A DNA stretch of 64,000 nucleotides from assembly GCA_964599635.1 (NCBI GenBank), contig CAZRGM010000042.1, forward strand, positions 30,710-94,709, read 5' to 3'. This DNA comes from WJMT01 sp964599635. Its GTDB lineage: Bacteria > Acidobacteriota > Aminicenantia > Aminicenantales > Aminicenantaceae. Numbering within the stretch: the stretch's first letter is position 1; each line of letters begins with the position of its first letter. The position numbers were made by a program, and so were the translations under genes. The notes beneath the pieces were generated by a model. The model was given only the letters and a program-made list of their open reading frames with translations. It was not told where the DNA came from and did no database searches. Shown here piece by piece: positions 34,288 to 43,591 of the stretch.

Positions 34288-36606
34288 ATGAATAAGACTA
34301 AGAAAAAACTTTTTATTCTTTTTAGTGCTTTCTTAATTCTGGCAGCCGCGGTAATTCTTTTAGTCCTGATTTTAAAAAATGCTGTATCTCCGGTCCCCAG
34401 CAGTAAAAACCTTAATTTCATTCTGATCAGTGTGGATACACTCAGAGCCGACCGACTGGGGTGCTATGGCTTTTCAGAAATCAAGACTCCCATGATAGAC
34501 TCCTTTGCCAAAAAGGGAGTCAAGTTCGACCACTGTATTGCCCAAACTCCCCTAACCCTCCCCTCCCATACCTCTTTGATGACCGGAACTTTCCCCACCT
34601 TCCACGGAGTGAGAGATAATGGAGGCTTCCTTGTACCCCAGGATCTGATCACATTAGCCGAGATTTTTAAGGGAGATGGATATGATACAGCGGCTTTTGT
34701 GGCCTCTTATGTTCTGGATTCCAAATGGGGCCTTGACCAGGGATTTGACCATTACTTTGATAATTTTGACCTGAGTAAATACAAGACTATCTCGCTGGGC
34801 AATGTTCAAAGAAGAGGCGATGAAGTGATCGAGCAGGTCATCCCCTGGCTTGAAAATCACAAAAAAAATAAATTTTTCACCTGGGTGCATTTGTATGATC
34901 CTCACACCCCTTACGAGCCTCCTTCGCCTTATAAAGAGCAATATCAAGGAAGGCCCTACTTAGGTGAAATCGCCTACACAGATTCCCTCTTAGCCGATCT
35001 GTGGCAGTATTTAAAGAAGAACAGTTTGACTGAAAAAACCATACTGATTTTTGTCGCTGACCATGGAGAAAGTCTGGGAGAACACAAAGAAATGACCCAT
35101 GGATTTTTTGTCTACCAGGAAGGAATCCATGTTCCTTTGATCTTTGTCTCCCCCTTTGAAAAACTTCAAGGCATCAGCCGCTCTTCTGTGGTATCCCTGG
35201 TAGATGTCATGCCCACCATCCTGGAATGGACTGGAATGGATATGCCTCCTGAAGTCCAGGGGACCAGTCTCCTCCCTTTATTTCGAAAGAATCAAAAAGA
35301 ATTTAACAGCTTCTCTTATTCAGAAACATTTTATCCTAGGTTTCATTACGGATGGAGTGAGCTCACCACCGTCCAGGACAGTCAGTATAAATTGATTGTT
35401 GCTCCTCGACTTGAGCTTTATGACATTGTCAATGACCCAGAAGAATTAACCAATATCATAGATCTCAAACCCCAGGAAGGTCAGCGGCTTAAAAGTCTTA
35501 TTGATGACTTTATCGAAAGAACCGGGCAAAATTCCTTTAACCTGGATTACACTCAAATGGACGAAGAAACCCGACAGAAGTTGTCTACGTTAGGTTATAT
35601 CGGGACCTTTACAGAAATAGATGAAAAAAGCGTAAAACTAGGTGATCCTAAAGACAAAATTACCATTTTCAACCAGCTTTCAAAAGCCAGAGAGTTAGGG
35701 ATGCAGGAGAAATATGAAGAAGCCATCACCATGCTCCAAAAAATCCTGAAAGATGACCCTGAAGTTATCGATGCTTACTTTACCCTGGGAAATGTTTACT
35801 TTAAATGGGAAAAATTCAGGCTGGCCCTCGAGAGTTTTAAAAAAGCCTTTGAAAAAAGACCTAATGATCCTTTCACCGTCATCAATATTGCCAATGCTCA
35901 TGTAAAATTGGGAGAAATCAATGAAGCAGGAGACTTTATCCAGTCTGCACTCCCTTCTTTGCCTCCGGATTCTCAGGTTAATCTTATTCTTGGAAATATC
36001 TTTAAATTAAAAGAGAACTATTCTGAAGCTGAGAAATATTATCGCGAATGCCTCCGGCTGAACCCCTCCTCTGTTTCCGGCAATAATGCCCTTGGGAAAA
36101 TTTTCTTAATTCAAAGCAAATTAGAGAAAAGTGAAGAATATTTAAATAAAGCCAATGAGCTTAATCCCAAACTGCCTAACCTCCATTTCAATTTGGCGCA
36201 GCTGGCTGAAGCCAGAGGCAATACAGACAAAGCCTTGGAAGAATACCTCATTGAACTTGAGAACTCTCCTCATAATTTTGGGGCCAGTTTTAATCTCTCC
36301 CGACTTTACCGGCTGAAAAATGAAACCGATAAAGAACAAGAATATCTGGAAAAAACAATAGAATCCAATCCGAATTTTCCTATGAGTTATTTTTATCTAG
36401 CTCGCATTTACCTAAAAAAAGGAGAAAAATACAAAGAAGGCGTAGAACTCGTCAAAAAAGGAATCGATCTCAATCCTAAAGAAGAAAATTTACCTCTCGG
36501 TTATTTTCTCCTCGCCGATCTTTACAGCCGTCTGGGGAAACAAAGCCAAGCGAGAGATTATGCCCAAAAAGCCCAGGCTCTGGTGCAAAAAAACAAGAAT
36601 AACTAA
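34288..36606 (+). CDS. Membrane-anchored sulfatase-family protein with TPR domain
   Basis: The 772-residue protein has an N-terminal membrane segment (about 9-31) and a sulfatase/alkaline-phosphatase-superfamily domain (about 40-430). Metal-binding D50 lies in SVDTLRADRLGCYG. The nucleophile position in PLTLPSHTSLMTG is T90, not the Cys or Ser that is matured to formylglycine in true sulfatases. DHGESLGEH supplies further metal ligands. About eight TPR units follow (430-770). Thr at this site is used by phosphotransfer members of the superfamily, so sulfatase activity should not be assumed. The truncated copy at 23215-24654 is a paralogue. A promoter ending 11 bases before the ATG suggests a leaderless message. 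Confidence 0.85.
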   Translation: MNKTKKKLFILFSAFLILAAAVILLVLILKNAVSPVPSSKNLNFILISVDTLRADRLGCYGFSEIKTPMIDSFAKKGVKFDHCIAQTPLTLPSHTSLMTGTFPTFHGVRDNGGFLVPQDLITLAEIFKGDGYDTAAFVASYVLDSKWGLDQGFDHYFDNFDLSKYKTISLGNVQRRGDEVIEQVIPWLENHKKNKFFTWVHLYDPHTPYEPPSPYKEQYQGRPYLGEIAYTDSLLADLWQYLKKNSLTEKTILIFVADHGESLGEHKEMTHGFFVYQEGIHVPLIFVSPFEKLQGISRSSVVSLVDVMPTILEWTGMDMPPEVQGTSLLPLFRKNQKEFNSFSYSETFYPRFHYGWSELTTVQDSQYKLIVAPRLELYDIVNDPEELTNIIDLKPQEGQRLKSLIDDFIERTGQNSFNLDYTQMDEETRQKLSTLGYIGTFTEIDEKSVKLGDPKDKITIFNQLSKARELGMQEKYEEAITMLQKILKDDPEVIDAYFTLGNVYFKWEKFRLALESFKKAFEKRPNDPFTVINIANAHVKLGEINEAGDFIQSALPSLPPDSQVNLILGNIFKLKENYSEAEKYYRECLRLNPSSVSGNNALGKIFLIQSKLEKSEEYLNKANELNPKLPNLHFNLAQLAEARGNTDKALEEYLIELENSPHNFGASFNLSRLYRLKNETDKEQEYLEKTIESNPNFPMSYFYLARIYLKKGEKYKEGVELVKKGIDLNPKEENLPLGYFLLADLYSRLGKQSQARDYAQKAQALVQKNKNN

Positions 36607-36651
36607 AAAACCAAAAATCTTTTAAAGAAGAGAGCCACCCCAGGTTTTTTC

Positions 36652-36679
36652 TTGAACAATTTCAGGAACTGTTTATACT
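36652..36679 (+). promoter_or_regulatory. Promoter of the glycosidase gene
   Basis: TTGAAC (36652-36657) and TATACT (36674-36679) are 16 bases apart. AGAGG lies before the ATG at 36709, so this gene has a normal leader. Confidence 0.6.
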
Positions 36680-36708
36680 AAAAGTTAGATTTCACTAAAG
36701 AGGAAACG

Positions 36709-39282
36709 ATGAAAAAAATACTGATATTTTTGATAGGTGTGATTCTATCCTTTGATTTTTTACTTTCTGAAGAAAAAGGCTTTATCCCTGCCTTCCAAAT
36801 AGAAAAAAGTCCCATCACTCTTGAGAGAATGGCAAAACCTGGAACCCCATTCCATAAAGTCGGGCGCCGGTTCGCCCTGCTGGGAGACGAGAGTGGTTCT
36901 TTTGAAGCCTGGGCTTACCCATTAAAACTGGTGCGAGACTTTCAATTCTCTTTTTATGTTGGAACTTCCACTCGCCCCATAAAGGCCGAAGATATTGTCC
37001 GCCGCGTCTCTGTTTCCCCCTGGAGCACCACACTCACCTACACTTACCAATCCTTCACAATCAGAGCTGTCTATCTGACCCCTGTTTTTGAGCCCGGTGC
37101 CCTCATCCTTCTTTATATCGACTCTTCAGGGCCCCTTACCATTGTGTGCAGCTTCTTACCCGTCCTTCAGCCCATGTGGCCTGCAGGAATAGGAGGCCAA
37201 TATGCTTACTGGGATAAAGGAATCAAAGCCTATGTGATCTCAGAACCCACAGGAAAAAACCATGCGTTGGTGGGTTCCCCCGCAGCATCAGGTCTTTCCT
37301 ATACTCCGGCCCATATGCTCTCAGATGTCCCTAATGAATTTAAAATCGAAATTGCAGATCCTGATCAAGTGAAGGACAAATGTATCCCTATTTGCCTTTC
37401 CGGGGGTAAAGGAAAACAAGACCAGATACTTAAAGTGTACCATAAACTTTTAGGAAATCCTGAATATTATTATCAAAAAAACTCAAAACACTTCATAAAT
37501 CTCAGCCGCAGCACTCTCCAGATTATGACTCCCAATCCAAAAATTAATCTGGCTTTTGAATGGGCCAAAGTCACCTTTGACAACCTCATCGTGGATAATC
37601 CTGAACTTGGTGAAGGAATGATTGCAGGATTAGGAGCCTCCGGAACTTCCGGACGACCCGGATTCGGATGGTTTTTTGGGGGAGACACTTATATCAATTC
37701 CTTCAGCCTGCTCTCCTACGGAGACTTTCAAACCGTTAAAAAAATCCTGGCCTTCACTCAAAAATGGCAGAAAGAAGACGGAAAAATGGCCCATGAACTC
37801 TCCCAAGCTGAAGGCTATATCCATTGGTGGGAAGACTACCCTTATGGATATATCCATGGAGACACAACCCCCTATTATATCGCAGCCATGTATGATTATT
37901 TAAAATCATCCGGTGATAGTGAATTCATTGAAAAAAGCTGGTCCTCCCTTTTAAAAGCCTACCATTGGTGTCTCAGTACTGATAAAAATAATGACGGACT
38001 CATGGACAACAGTTCCGCAGGTCTGGGAGCTCTGGAATATGGAGCTCTGACCGGTATTGAAACTGATATCTATTTGGCATCTGTCTGGACTCAAGCGGCT
38101 CTGGCCATGGAGAAAATGTCCCGGATTTTAGATAGAGGGGAATTCCAAAAAAAAGCAGCCCTAAATTCACAGAAAGCCCAACAGGCATTTAATGAAAAAT
38201 TCTGGGATCCAGAAAATAATTTTTATGCTTATGCCTTTAATGACAAAGGTGAAAGAGTCCAAGAAATATCCCCATGGAATTCCATTGGTTTGATGTGGGG
38301 CTTCGGAGAGAAAGAAAGAAGCCGACTTTCTCTGGAAAGGCTCAGCTCGTCCGAATTGACGACTGACTGGGGAATACGAAGCATTTCCCGGAAAAGCAAA
38401 TACTTTCAACCTCTCAACTACAACTACGGGGCGGTATGGCCCTTTTTGACCAGTTGGGCTGCCACAGCCCTTTACAAACATCATAGGCCCTTAAACGGAT
38501 ATCCTCTCCTTTTATCCACTGTTTCTCACACTTTTGATCATGCCTTGGGATCCATCACAGAAGTCTTTTCAGGAATTCGAAATATATGGCCTCAGGAAGC
38601 GGTTCCTCAGCAGGGATTCTCCGCTGCTGGAGCTGTCCTTCCTCTGATAAGGGGCTTATTGGGGCTGGAAGCCAATGCCTGCACCAAAACCATCACTTTT
38701 GCTCCCCATTTTCCAGGAAACTGGAATCAAGTCAAAATCAAAAATTACAAAGTGGGAGACTCAAAATTCTCATTCAGCTGCAAAAGAGAAAAAAACATAA
38801 TCAAAGTAAATATCACATCAGAAAAAGCAAAGGAATATAAACTGCAATTCGCTCCCTGCTTAGCAAAGGGAACCCAAGTCAGATTCGTGGCTGTGAATGG
38901 AGAAAAAATTCCCTTTAACACTCTCGACCAAAACCAAGTCACCCAAGTGGAAGCTCAATTTCCTGTGAAGGAGGAACCTATGCAAGTAAAACTAGATATC
39001 CAGCCTTTCTTTGAAATACTACCTGTCATTCCTGATATCAAAGTTGGAGACTCTGACTCCGGAGTGAAGATCCTATCATTCCAGAAAAATAATTTATCCA
39101 TCACTCTGAAGGTGGAAGGGATTAGCGGAAAAACATATCAACTATCGGTCATGCATCCGGAATTTATTGATGAGGCTGAGGGAGCTTCAGTTGAGATTGA
39201 TCAATTGATCATCAAAATTCCTGACAATAATCCTGGTGAATTTATAACCCACATGGTTCACATTGAGCTCAAAAACCAGTAA
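36709..39282 (+). CDS. Exported six-hairpin glycosidase (amylo-alpha-1,6-glucosidase/GH63-like)
   Basis: The 857-residue protein has a signal peptide (1-20). An N-terminal beta domain (to about 270) is followed by an (alpha/alpha)6 barrel (about 280-660), with GWFFGGDTYINSFSLLSYGDF, an acidic EGYIHWWEDYPYGYIHGDTTPYYI stretch, DKNNDGLMDN and PEAVPQQGFSAAG-like sequence. A C-terminal beta domain closes it. This order resembles glycogen-debranching-type and GH63/GH15-like hydrolases, with the acidic residues in the barrel as likely catalytic groups. The substrate cannot be given. It has its own promoter and AGAGG ribosome site. Location is probably periplasmic. Confidence 0.78.
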   Translation: MKKILIFLIGVILSFDFLLSEEKGFIPAFQIEKSPITLERMAKPGTPFHKVGRRFALLGDESGSFEAWAYPLKLVRDFQFSFYVGTSTRPIKAEDIVRRVSVSPWSTTLTYTYQSFTIRAVYLTPVFEPGALILLYIDSSGPLTIVCSFLPVLQPMWPAGIGGQYAYWDKGIKAYVISEPTGKNHALVGSPAASGLSYTPAHMLSDVPNEFKIEIADPDQVKDKCIPICLSGGKGKQDQILKVYHKLLGNPEYYYQKNSKHFINLSRSTLQIMTPNPKINLAFEWAKVTFDNLIVDNPELGEGMIAGLGASGTSGRPGFGWFFGGDTYINSFSLLSYGDFQTVKKILAFTQKWQKEDGKMAHELSQAEGYIHWWEDYPYGYIHGDTTPYYIAAMYDYLKSSGDSEFIEKSWSSLLKAYHWCLSTDKNNDGLMDNSSAGLGALEYGALTGIETDIYLASVWTQAALAMEKMSRILDRGEFQKKAALNSQKAQQAFNEKFWDPENNFYAYAFNDKGERVQEISPWNSIGLMWGFGEKERSRLSLERLSSSELTTDWGIRSISRKSKYFQPLNYNYGAVWPFLTSWAATALYKHHRPLNGYPLLLSTVSHTFDHALGSITEVFSGIRNIWPQEAVPQQGFSAAGAVLPLIRGLLGLEANACTKTITFAPHFPGNWNQVKIKNYKVGDSKFSFSCKREKNIIKVNITSEKAKEYKLQFAPCLAKGTQVRFVAVNGEKIPFNTLDQNQVTQVEAQFPVKEEPMQVKLDIQPFFEILPVIPDIKVGDSDSGVKILSFQKNNLSITLKVEGISGKTYQLSVMHPEFIDEAEGASVEIDQLIIKIPDNNPGEFITHMVHIELKNQ

Positions 39283-39408
39283 AAGATAAAAGAGGAAAAG
39301 GCAAGGGATTCATCACCCGTTCGATTTCCCTCTGAATAAAAATGCCAGAATTATAGATACTAAATACCTAAATAAAAAAGTCGTCTCAATTTCCATTTTT
39401 TAAAGTAT

Positions 39409-39472
39409 CTTGCATGCGGCTGAAAATAAATTAATAATATAAGCAGACCTTTTTTTTGAATAGTTCAGGTTA
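39409..39472. repeat. Truncated copy F of the intergenic element, inverted
   Basis: The terminal repeat tgaatagttcaggtta (39457-39472) and a core stretch gctgaaaataaattaat are recognisable. The far end is missing. The left end faces the ATG at 39496, 23 bp away, so the copy is flipped together with the gene direction. Confidence 0.55.
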
Positions 39473-39495
39473 ATATAAAAAAAAGGAGAGAACAC

Positions 39496-40143
39496 ATGAG
39501 TTTTCCATTTATCCCAAGTAAAAAAGTCGAGGTCCCTGAAATTAACTATAAAAATAAAATCATCCTGAACCCAAAAAACACAGCTCTGATCATCGTGGAT
39601 ATGCAGAATGATTTTGTTAATGAAAAAGGGAACTTGACGGTTCCAGCAGCCAAAGAAACTGTGCCTCAAATAAAAAAACTTCTCCTCTCAGCAAGAAAAG
39701 CTCAGGTCCCTGTCATTTACACTCAAGACACCACAAAAGAGAATGATCCTGAATTTGAAATATGGCCTGAACACTGCAGAGAAAACACTTGGGGATGGGA
39801 AATCATTCCCGAATTAAAACCCAGGCAGAACGAAATAGTCTGCCGAAAACTGCGTTACGACGGATTCTACGGGACTTGGCTCGAGCACTATTTAAGCCGC
39901 ATATGGAAGGTTGAGAATTTAGTCATAGTGGGGACAGTCTCCAACATATGTGTGCTCCATACAGCCGCTTCCGCTGGGCTCAGATGGTATAAGGTGATTG
40001 TTCCAGCAGATGGAATATCAGCTCTCTCTGAATTTGATCAGGCGTTAACGCTCAGCCAAATATCAAATCTTTATTCCGGGACTGTGGTCAAATCAAGCGA
40101 TGGAATTTTTTTTAAGTCAAGTTCTTTCGAAAGAAATGAATAA
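39496..40143 (+). CDS. pncA: Nicotinamidase-type cysteine hydrolase (isochorismatase fold)
   Basis: The 215-residue protein has the isochorismatase-like fold. The catalytic triad is visible: D35 in IIVDMQNDF, K118 in CRKLRYDGFYGT and C152 in SNICVLHTA. By family alone it could hydrolyse several amides. The eight-base overlap with nicotinate phosphoribosyltransferase makes nicotinamide to nicotinate the best guess, feeding NAD salvage. The metal-binding D-x-H-x(n)-H pattern of classical PncA is not obvious (the D-x-x-x region reads TQDTTKEND), which leaves some doubt. AAAGGAGAG lies before the ATG. Confidence 0.75.
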   Translation: MSFPFIPSKKVEVPEINYKNKIILNPKNTALIIVDMQNDFVNEKGNLTVPAAKETVPQIKKLLLSARKAQVPVIYTQDTTKENDPEFEIWPEHCRENTWGWEIIPELKPRQNEIVCRKLRYDGFYGTWLEHYLSRIWKVENLVIVGTVSNICVLHTAASAGLRWYKVIVPADGISALSEFDQALTLSQISNLYSGTVVKSSDGIFFKSSSFERNE

Positions 40144-41497
40144 AATAAAAAATCTGGCTCTTCTGACCGATCTCTACGAACTGACTATGGCTGCTTCTTA
40201 TTTTGAGCATGGAATGAACGAATCTGCCGTCTTCAGTCTCTTTGTCCGCAAATATCCTCCTCACCGTCGGTATTTTGTATGCTGCGGTTTGAAAGAAGTT
40301 CTCGAATACCTAAGTGACCTAAAATTTACAGGCGATGACCTGGATTATCTGGAAAGCACAGGCTTTTTTAATTCTCACTTTCTGTCTTATTTGGAACACT
40401 TTAAATTTCAAGGGAGTGTCCGTGCTTTGCCTGAAGGGGCCATCTTCTTTGAAAACGAACCCGTTTTGGAAGTCACCGCCTCTCTCATGGAGGCCCAAGT
40501 CATTGAAACTTTTGTGATTAACACCATCAATCTCCAGTCCATGATTGCCACCAAAGCTTCCCGCTGTGTTCATACAGCCGGCTCAAGAACATTGGTTGAT
40601 TTTTCCTTCAGACGAACCCAAGGCATTGATGCCGCCATGAAAGCGGCTAAATCCAGCTACATCGCCGGATTTATCGGCACCTCTAATGTTCTGGCCGGCA
40701 AACAATATGGAATTCCTATCTACGGCACCATGGCCCATTCCTTTGTGTCAACTTTTGAAAAAGAAATCGATGCTTTCCGGGCTTTCACACACACTTATCC
40801 TGAAAACTCAATTCTTTTGGTCGATACCTATGACACTCTATCCGGAGCTCTTAAAGCGGCCCAAGTGGGCAAGGAAATGGCTGCCCGGGGAGAAAATCTT
40901 AAAGGAATACGTCTGGACAGTGGTGACATCGCTGAATTAAGTCATAAAACAAGACATATCCTTAATGAATATGGATTGGAAAAATCCATGATCTTTGCAA
41001 GTGGAGGATTTGATGAGTACAAAATCCAGAAAATCCTCTCTCAAAAAGCAGATATAGATTCTTTTGGAGTGGGGACAAAAATGGGAGTATCCGCAGATGC
41101 TCCTTATCTGGATATGGCCTATAAAATAGTCAAATACAACGGTAAGCCCGTTATCAAACTCAGTCCTGATAAAATTTCCCTCACTTCTGATAAACAGATA
41201 TTTCGTATTCTATCGTCCAAAGGTTTTTATGATCATGATGTCATGACTCTTCGGGAAGATTCAATGGAAAATGGAATCCCTCTTTTGGTCCCGGTGATGT
41301 CTAACGGAAAAATAACATATGACTCTCCCCCTTTGTCAGAAATAAGAGCCCGCTTTTTAGAAAACTTTACCCATCTTGAAGAAAAATATAAGTCCATCCA
41401 CAAAGAGAGTCCCTTTTATCCTGTCAAAATCGCTAAAAAACTCCAGAAACTCCAGAAAGAAACCATCAAAAAATATAAAAACAAAGAAACTCTCTAA
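40136..41497 (+). CDS. pncB: Nicotinate phosphoribosyltransferase
   Basis: The enzyme joins nicotinate and PRPP to nicotinate mononucleotide in the Preiss-Handler route of NAD synthesis. The start is set at 40136 (MNKIKNLALLTDLYELTMA), which gives the usual family N-terminus; an in-frame ATG at 40100 lies inside the preceding gene. LLTDLYELTMA, VDFSFRRTQG (the histidine-bearing region in E. coli is different here), GTMAHSFV and GIRLDSGD are visible. The 453-residue length is normal for the long NAPRTase form. It overlaps the nicotinamidase by eight bases, so the pair should be co-translated and together take nicotinamide to NaMN. Confidence 0.9.
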   Translation: MNKIKNLALLTDLYELTMAASYFEHGMNESAVFSLFVRKYPPHRRYFVCCGLKEVLEYLSDLKFTGDDLDYLESTGFFNSHFLSYLEHFKFQGSVRALPEGAIFFENEPVLEVTASLMEAQVIETFVINTINLQSMIATKASRCVHTAGSRTLVDFSFRRTQGIDAAMKAAKSSYIAGFIGTSNVLAGKQYGIPIYGTMAHSFVSTFEKEIDAFRAFTHTYPENSILLVDTYDTLSGALKAAQVGKEMAARGENLKGIRLDSGDIAELSHKTRHILNEYGLEKSMIFASGGFDEYKIQKILSQKADIDSFGVGTKMGVSADAPYLDMAYKIVKYNGKPVIKLSPDKISLTSDKQIFRILSSKGFYDHDVMTLREDSMENGIPLLVPVMSNGKITYDSPPLSEIRARFLENFTHLEEKYKSIHKESPFYPVKIAKKLQKLQKETIKKYKNKETL

Positions 41498-41588
41498 ATC
41501 CGTATCGCAACTGAGAGATATGGCTTGAGCGGCATTGGAGATACTGTAAATGGTCCATAGAGAATGGTAAATTGAATATAAATTTAGA

Positions 41589-43418
41589 TCATAATTTAGA
41601 TTGGATCACTTTGACTACAGAATCCAGTGCTTTTTGAGCCTTCTTTTCCAGCTCGCTGCACTTTTTTCTCATCTGATCACAGTAGTCAGCGTCCTTAATT
41701 TCCTTAAGATTGATCAAAACATTATAAATTCCACCTTTGACACCGGCAAAAGCAGCTTCGGCCCCGCATCCCACATCTGTCACAGAATTAGGATTCCCAT
41801 TCTCCGCAACGGTTTTAGCCAACCGAATCACCTGTAAACAAAGTTCTGCCGTATTCCATGGAACGAACACTGCCTTTTTAAGCCCTTCCTGCATGGCTTT
41901 CTCCCGCTGGCTCTTTTCTTTCTCTGTTTTTGAAGGCAGACGCCGAGCCTCCATAAAAGCATTGAAGGCTTTTGTGTCCTCATCCACAGCTTTAATCAGC
42001 TGGTCCTTGATCTCTTGTAATTTTTCTGCTGCTTCATTCAACACTTGATCCACATCCTGACTCCCCCGTTTATTAGCCGTGAGATTACTGACCATAGATC
42101 CCAGAGCCGCTCCTAAAGCCCCGGTCAGCGCGGCAATAGAACCTCCCCCCGGTGTTGGAGACTCCCGGGATACTTCATCCACAAACTCAGTCACTTTCAT
42201 CTCAACAAGCGCATCATCTGGATTCTTAGGAAGCCCAAGCACTCTTTCCTCTATTTTAAAGTCAGCCGCATCCGTCAGCCCCAAAGATTGAACAGCCGTG
42301 GAAAGGATATCTCTGACGGGAACACCCTTTGAACGGCCCTGCTTCTCTAAATAATATTTTCCTGTCTCAAGAAGAGCTTGAAAAGGAACCATTCCTACAA
42401 TCTCACTGCCTGTAACCACCAAACCTCGCTTTTCGGCTAATTTTCGGGCCTCCTCAAGAACATCATGCATGGATGTGACTTTATAATCAGTCAAATTAAT
42501 CGATATCTGGGCCCTGTCATACTTAGGCACCATCCATCCAATAGACTTACAGTGTTTAAATTTCCCGGGCTTTTTAACCGGCCTTCCCTCAGGTTTCTTG
42601 GGCTCAATATCATTGAGTCTTAACAACTCAACTAAGTCATAACCGTGTTCTTTTTGACAGTGCTCTATGGTCTCCTCCATGGATTCTCCAATGAAATCAC
42701 AGCTCCCGCAGGGATAACGGCCTTCCCTGTACCTTATGATCTCTTCTCCCCAGAGATAGAAAGGATCTACATTCCCTTTCCGGGCAGAGCGTCCCTTCTC
42801 TCTTAATTCAAAGGCAATATCAGTGGCATATTTGGCTTCCCGAGTATTCAGATTTATGTTGTAGGCGATAAGAAATTCCCTCACCCCAATCACTGTCGCC
42901 CCGGCCTTAGGGTTGAATTCAGCCGGCCCAAAATCAGGATTCCATTCCGGCTTTTTTAATTTATCCGGCAGCGCCTCATATTCACCCTGCCTTATATAGG
43001 CCAGGTTCTGCCTCTCAGGACTGGTGGCTGACTTCTCATAAAGATAAACTGGGATACGAAGCTCCTCACCCACTCTTTGGGCAACCTGGCGGGAAATCTC
43101 GATACATTCTTCCTGGGTCACTCCATTGACCGGAACAAAGGGACACACATCGGTGGCTCCCATCCGGGGATGAGAACCATGATGAGTGGACATATCAATC
43201 AATTCTGCTGCCTTTTTTATGGAATTGAAAGCCGCTTCCTTCACCGCTTCCGGGGCTCCGATAAATGTGACCACCACCCGGTTCATATCAGGACCTGGAT
43301 CCACATCCAGAAGCTTTGTGCCTTCCACTTTTTCGATTTCGTCTGTGATCTGCTTAATGACATTTTTATTGCGTCCTTCAGAAAAATTAGGAACGCACTC
43401 AATGATTTTTTCTTCCAT
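41589..43418 (-). CDS. ftcD: Bifunctional glutamate formimidoyltransferase / formimidoyl-THF cyclodeaminase with a zinc-finger-like insert
   Basis: FtcD moves the formimino group from formiminoglutamate to tetrahydrofolate and then releases ammonia to give methenyl-THF, the last step of one histidine degradation route. The transferase part (1-about 400) begins IIECVPNFSEGR and has MNRVVVTFIG and HHGSHPRMGATDVCPF. The cyclodeaminase part (about 420-609) has SPTPGGGSIAALTGALGAAL. Between the two transferase subdomains lies an insert with C237, C240, H253 and H258, spaced C-x2-C-x12-H-x4-H like a C2H2 zinc finger. This makes the protein about 70 residues longer than the common form. No hut genes are adjacent. 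A reduced repeat element lies 28 bp upstream. Confidence 0.93.
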   Translation of the reverse strand: MEEKIIECVPNFSEGRNKNVIKQITDEIEKVEGTKLLDVDPGPDMNRVVVTFIGAPEAVKEAAFNSIKKAAELIDMSTHHGSHPRMGATDVCPFVPVNGVTQEECIEISRQVAQRVGEELRIPVYLYEKSATSPERQNLAYIRQGEYEALPDKLKKPEWNPDFGPAEFNPKAGATVIGVREFLIAYNINLNTREAKYATDIAFELREKGRSARKGNVDPFYLWGEEIIRYREGRYPCGSCDFIGESMEETIEHCQKEHGYDLVELLRLNDIEPKKPEGRPVKKPGKFKHCKSIGWMVPKYDRAQISINLTDYKVTSMHDVLEEARKLAEKRGLVVTGSEIVGMVPFQALLETGKYYLEKQGRSKGVPVRDILSTAVQSLGLTDAADFKIEERVLGLPKNPDDALVEMKVTEFVDEVSRESPTPGGGSIAALTGALGAALGSMVSNLTANKRGSQDVDQVLNEAAEKLQEIKDQLIKAVDEDTKAFNAFMEARRLPSKTEKEKSQREKAMQEGLKKAVFVPWNTAELCLQVIRLAKTVAENGNPNSVTDVGCGAEAAFAGVKGGIYNVLINLKEIKDADYCDQMRKKCSELEKKAQKALDSVVKVIQSKL

Positions 43419-43446
43419 TTCGTTCTCCTCTTTAAACAGGCATTAC

Positions 43447-43585
43447 AAACCTGATCTATTTTACCTCTCAGACAAGCCAAACTAAAATTCAGGTGCGCCT
43501 GTCACGCCTTTCTCGCTTTAAGCAGAGAGCCTCTGCCCTTTGCCTCGCATCTGCAACCACCTCGGCTCATGAATAATCCAGGTCC
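43447..43585. repeat. Internally deleted copy D of the intergenic element
   Basis: It has the left end aaacctgatctatttt and the conserved right part with CTTTGCCTCGCATCTGCAAC and tgaataatccaggtcc, but no core. The left end is 28 bp from the ftcD start codon. Confidence 0.65.
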
Positions 43586-43591
43586 TTTATT

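Noticed and set aside
39496..41497. Unusual coupling of two unrelated genes by overlap
   Set aside because: Nicotinamidase and NAPRTase are consecutive steps of NAD salvage, so the overlap is ordinary operon structure.
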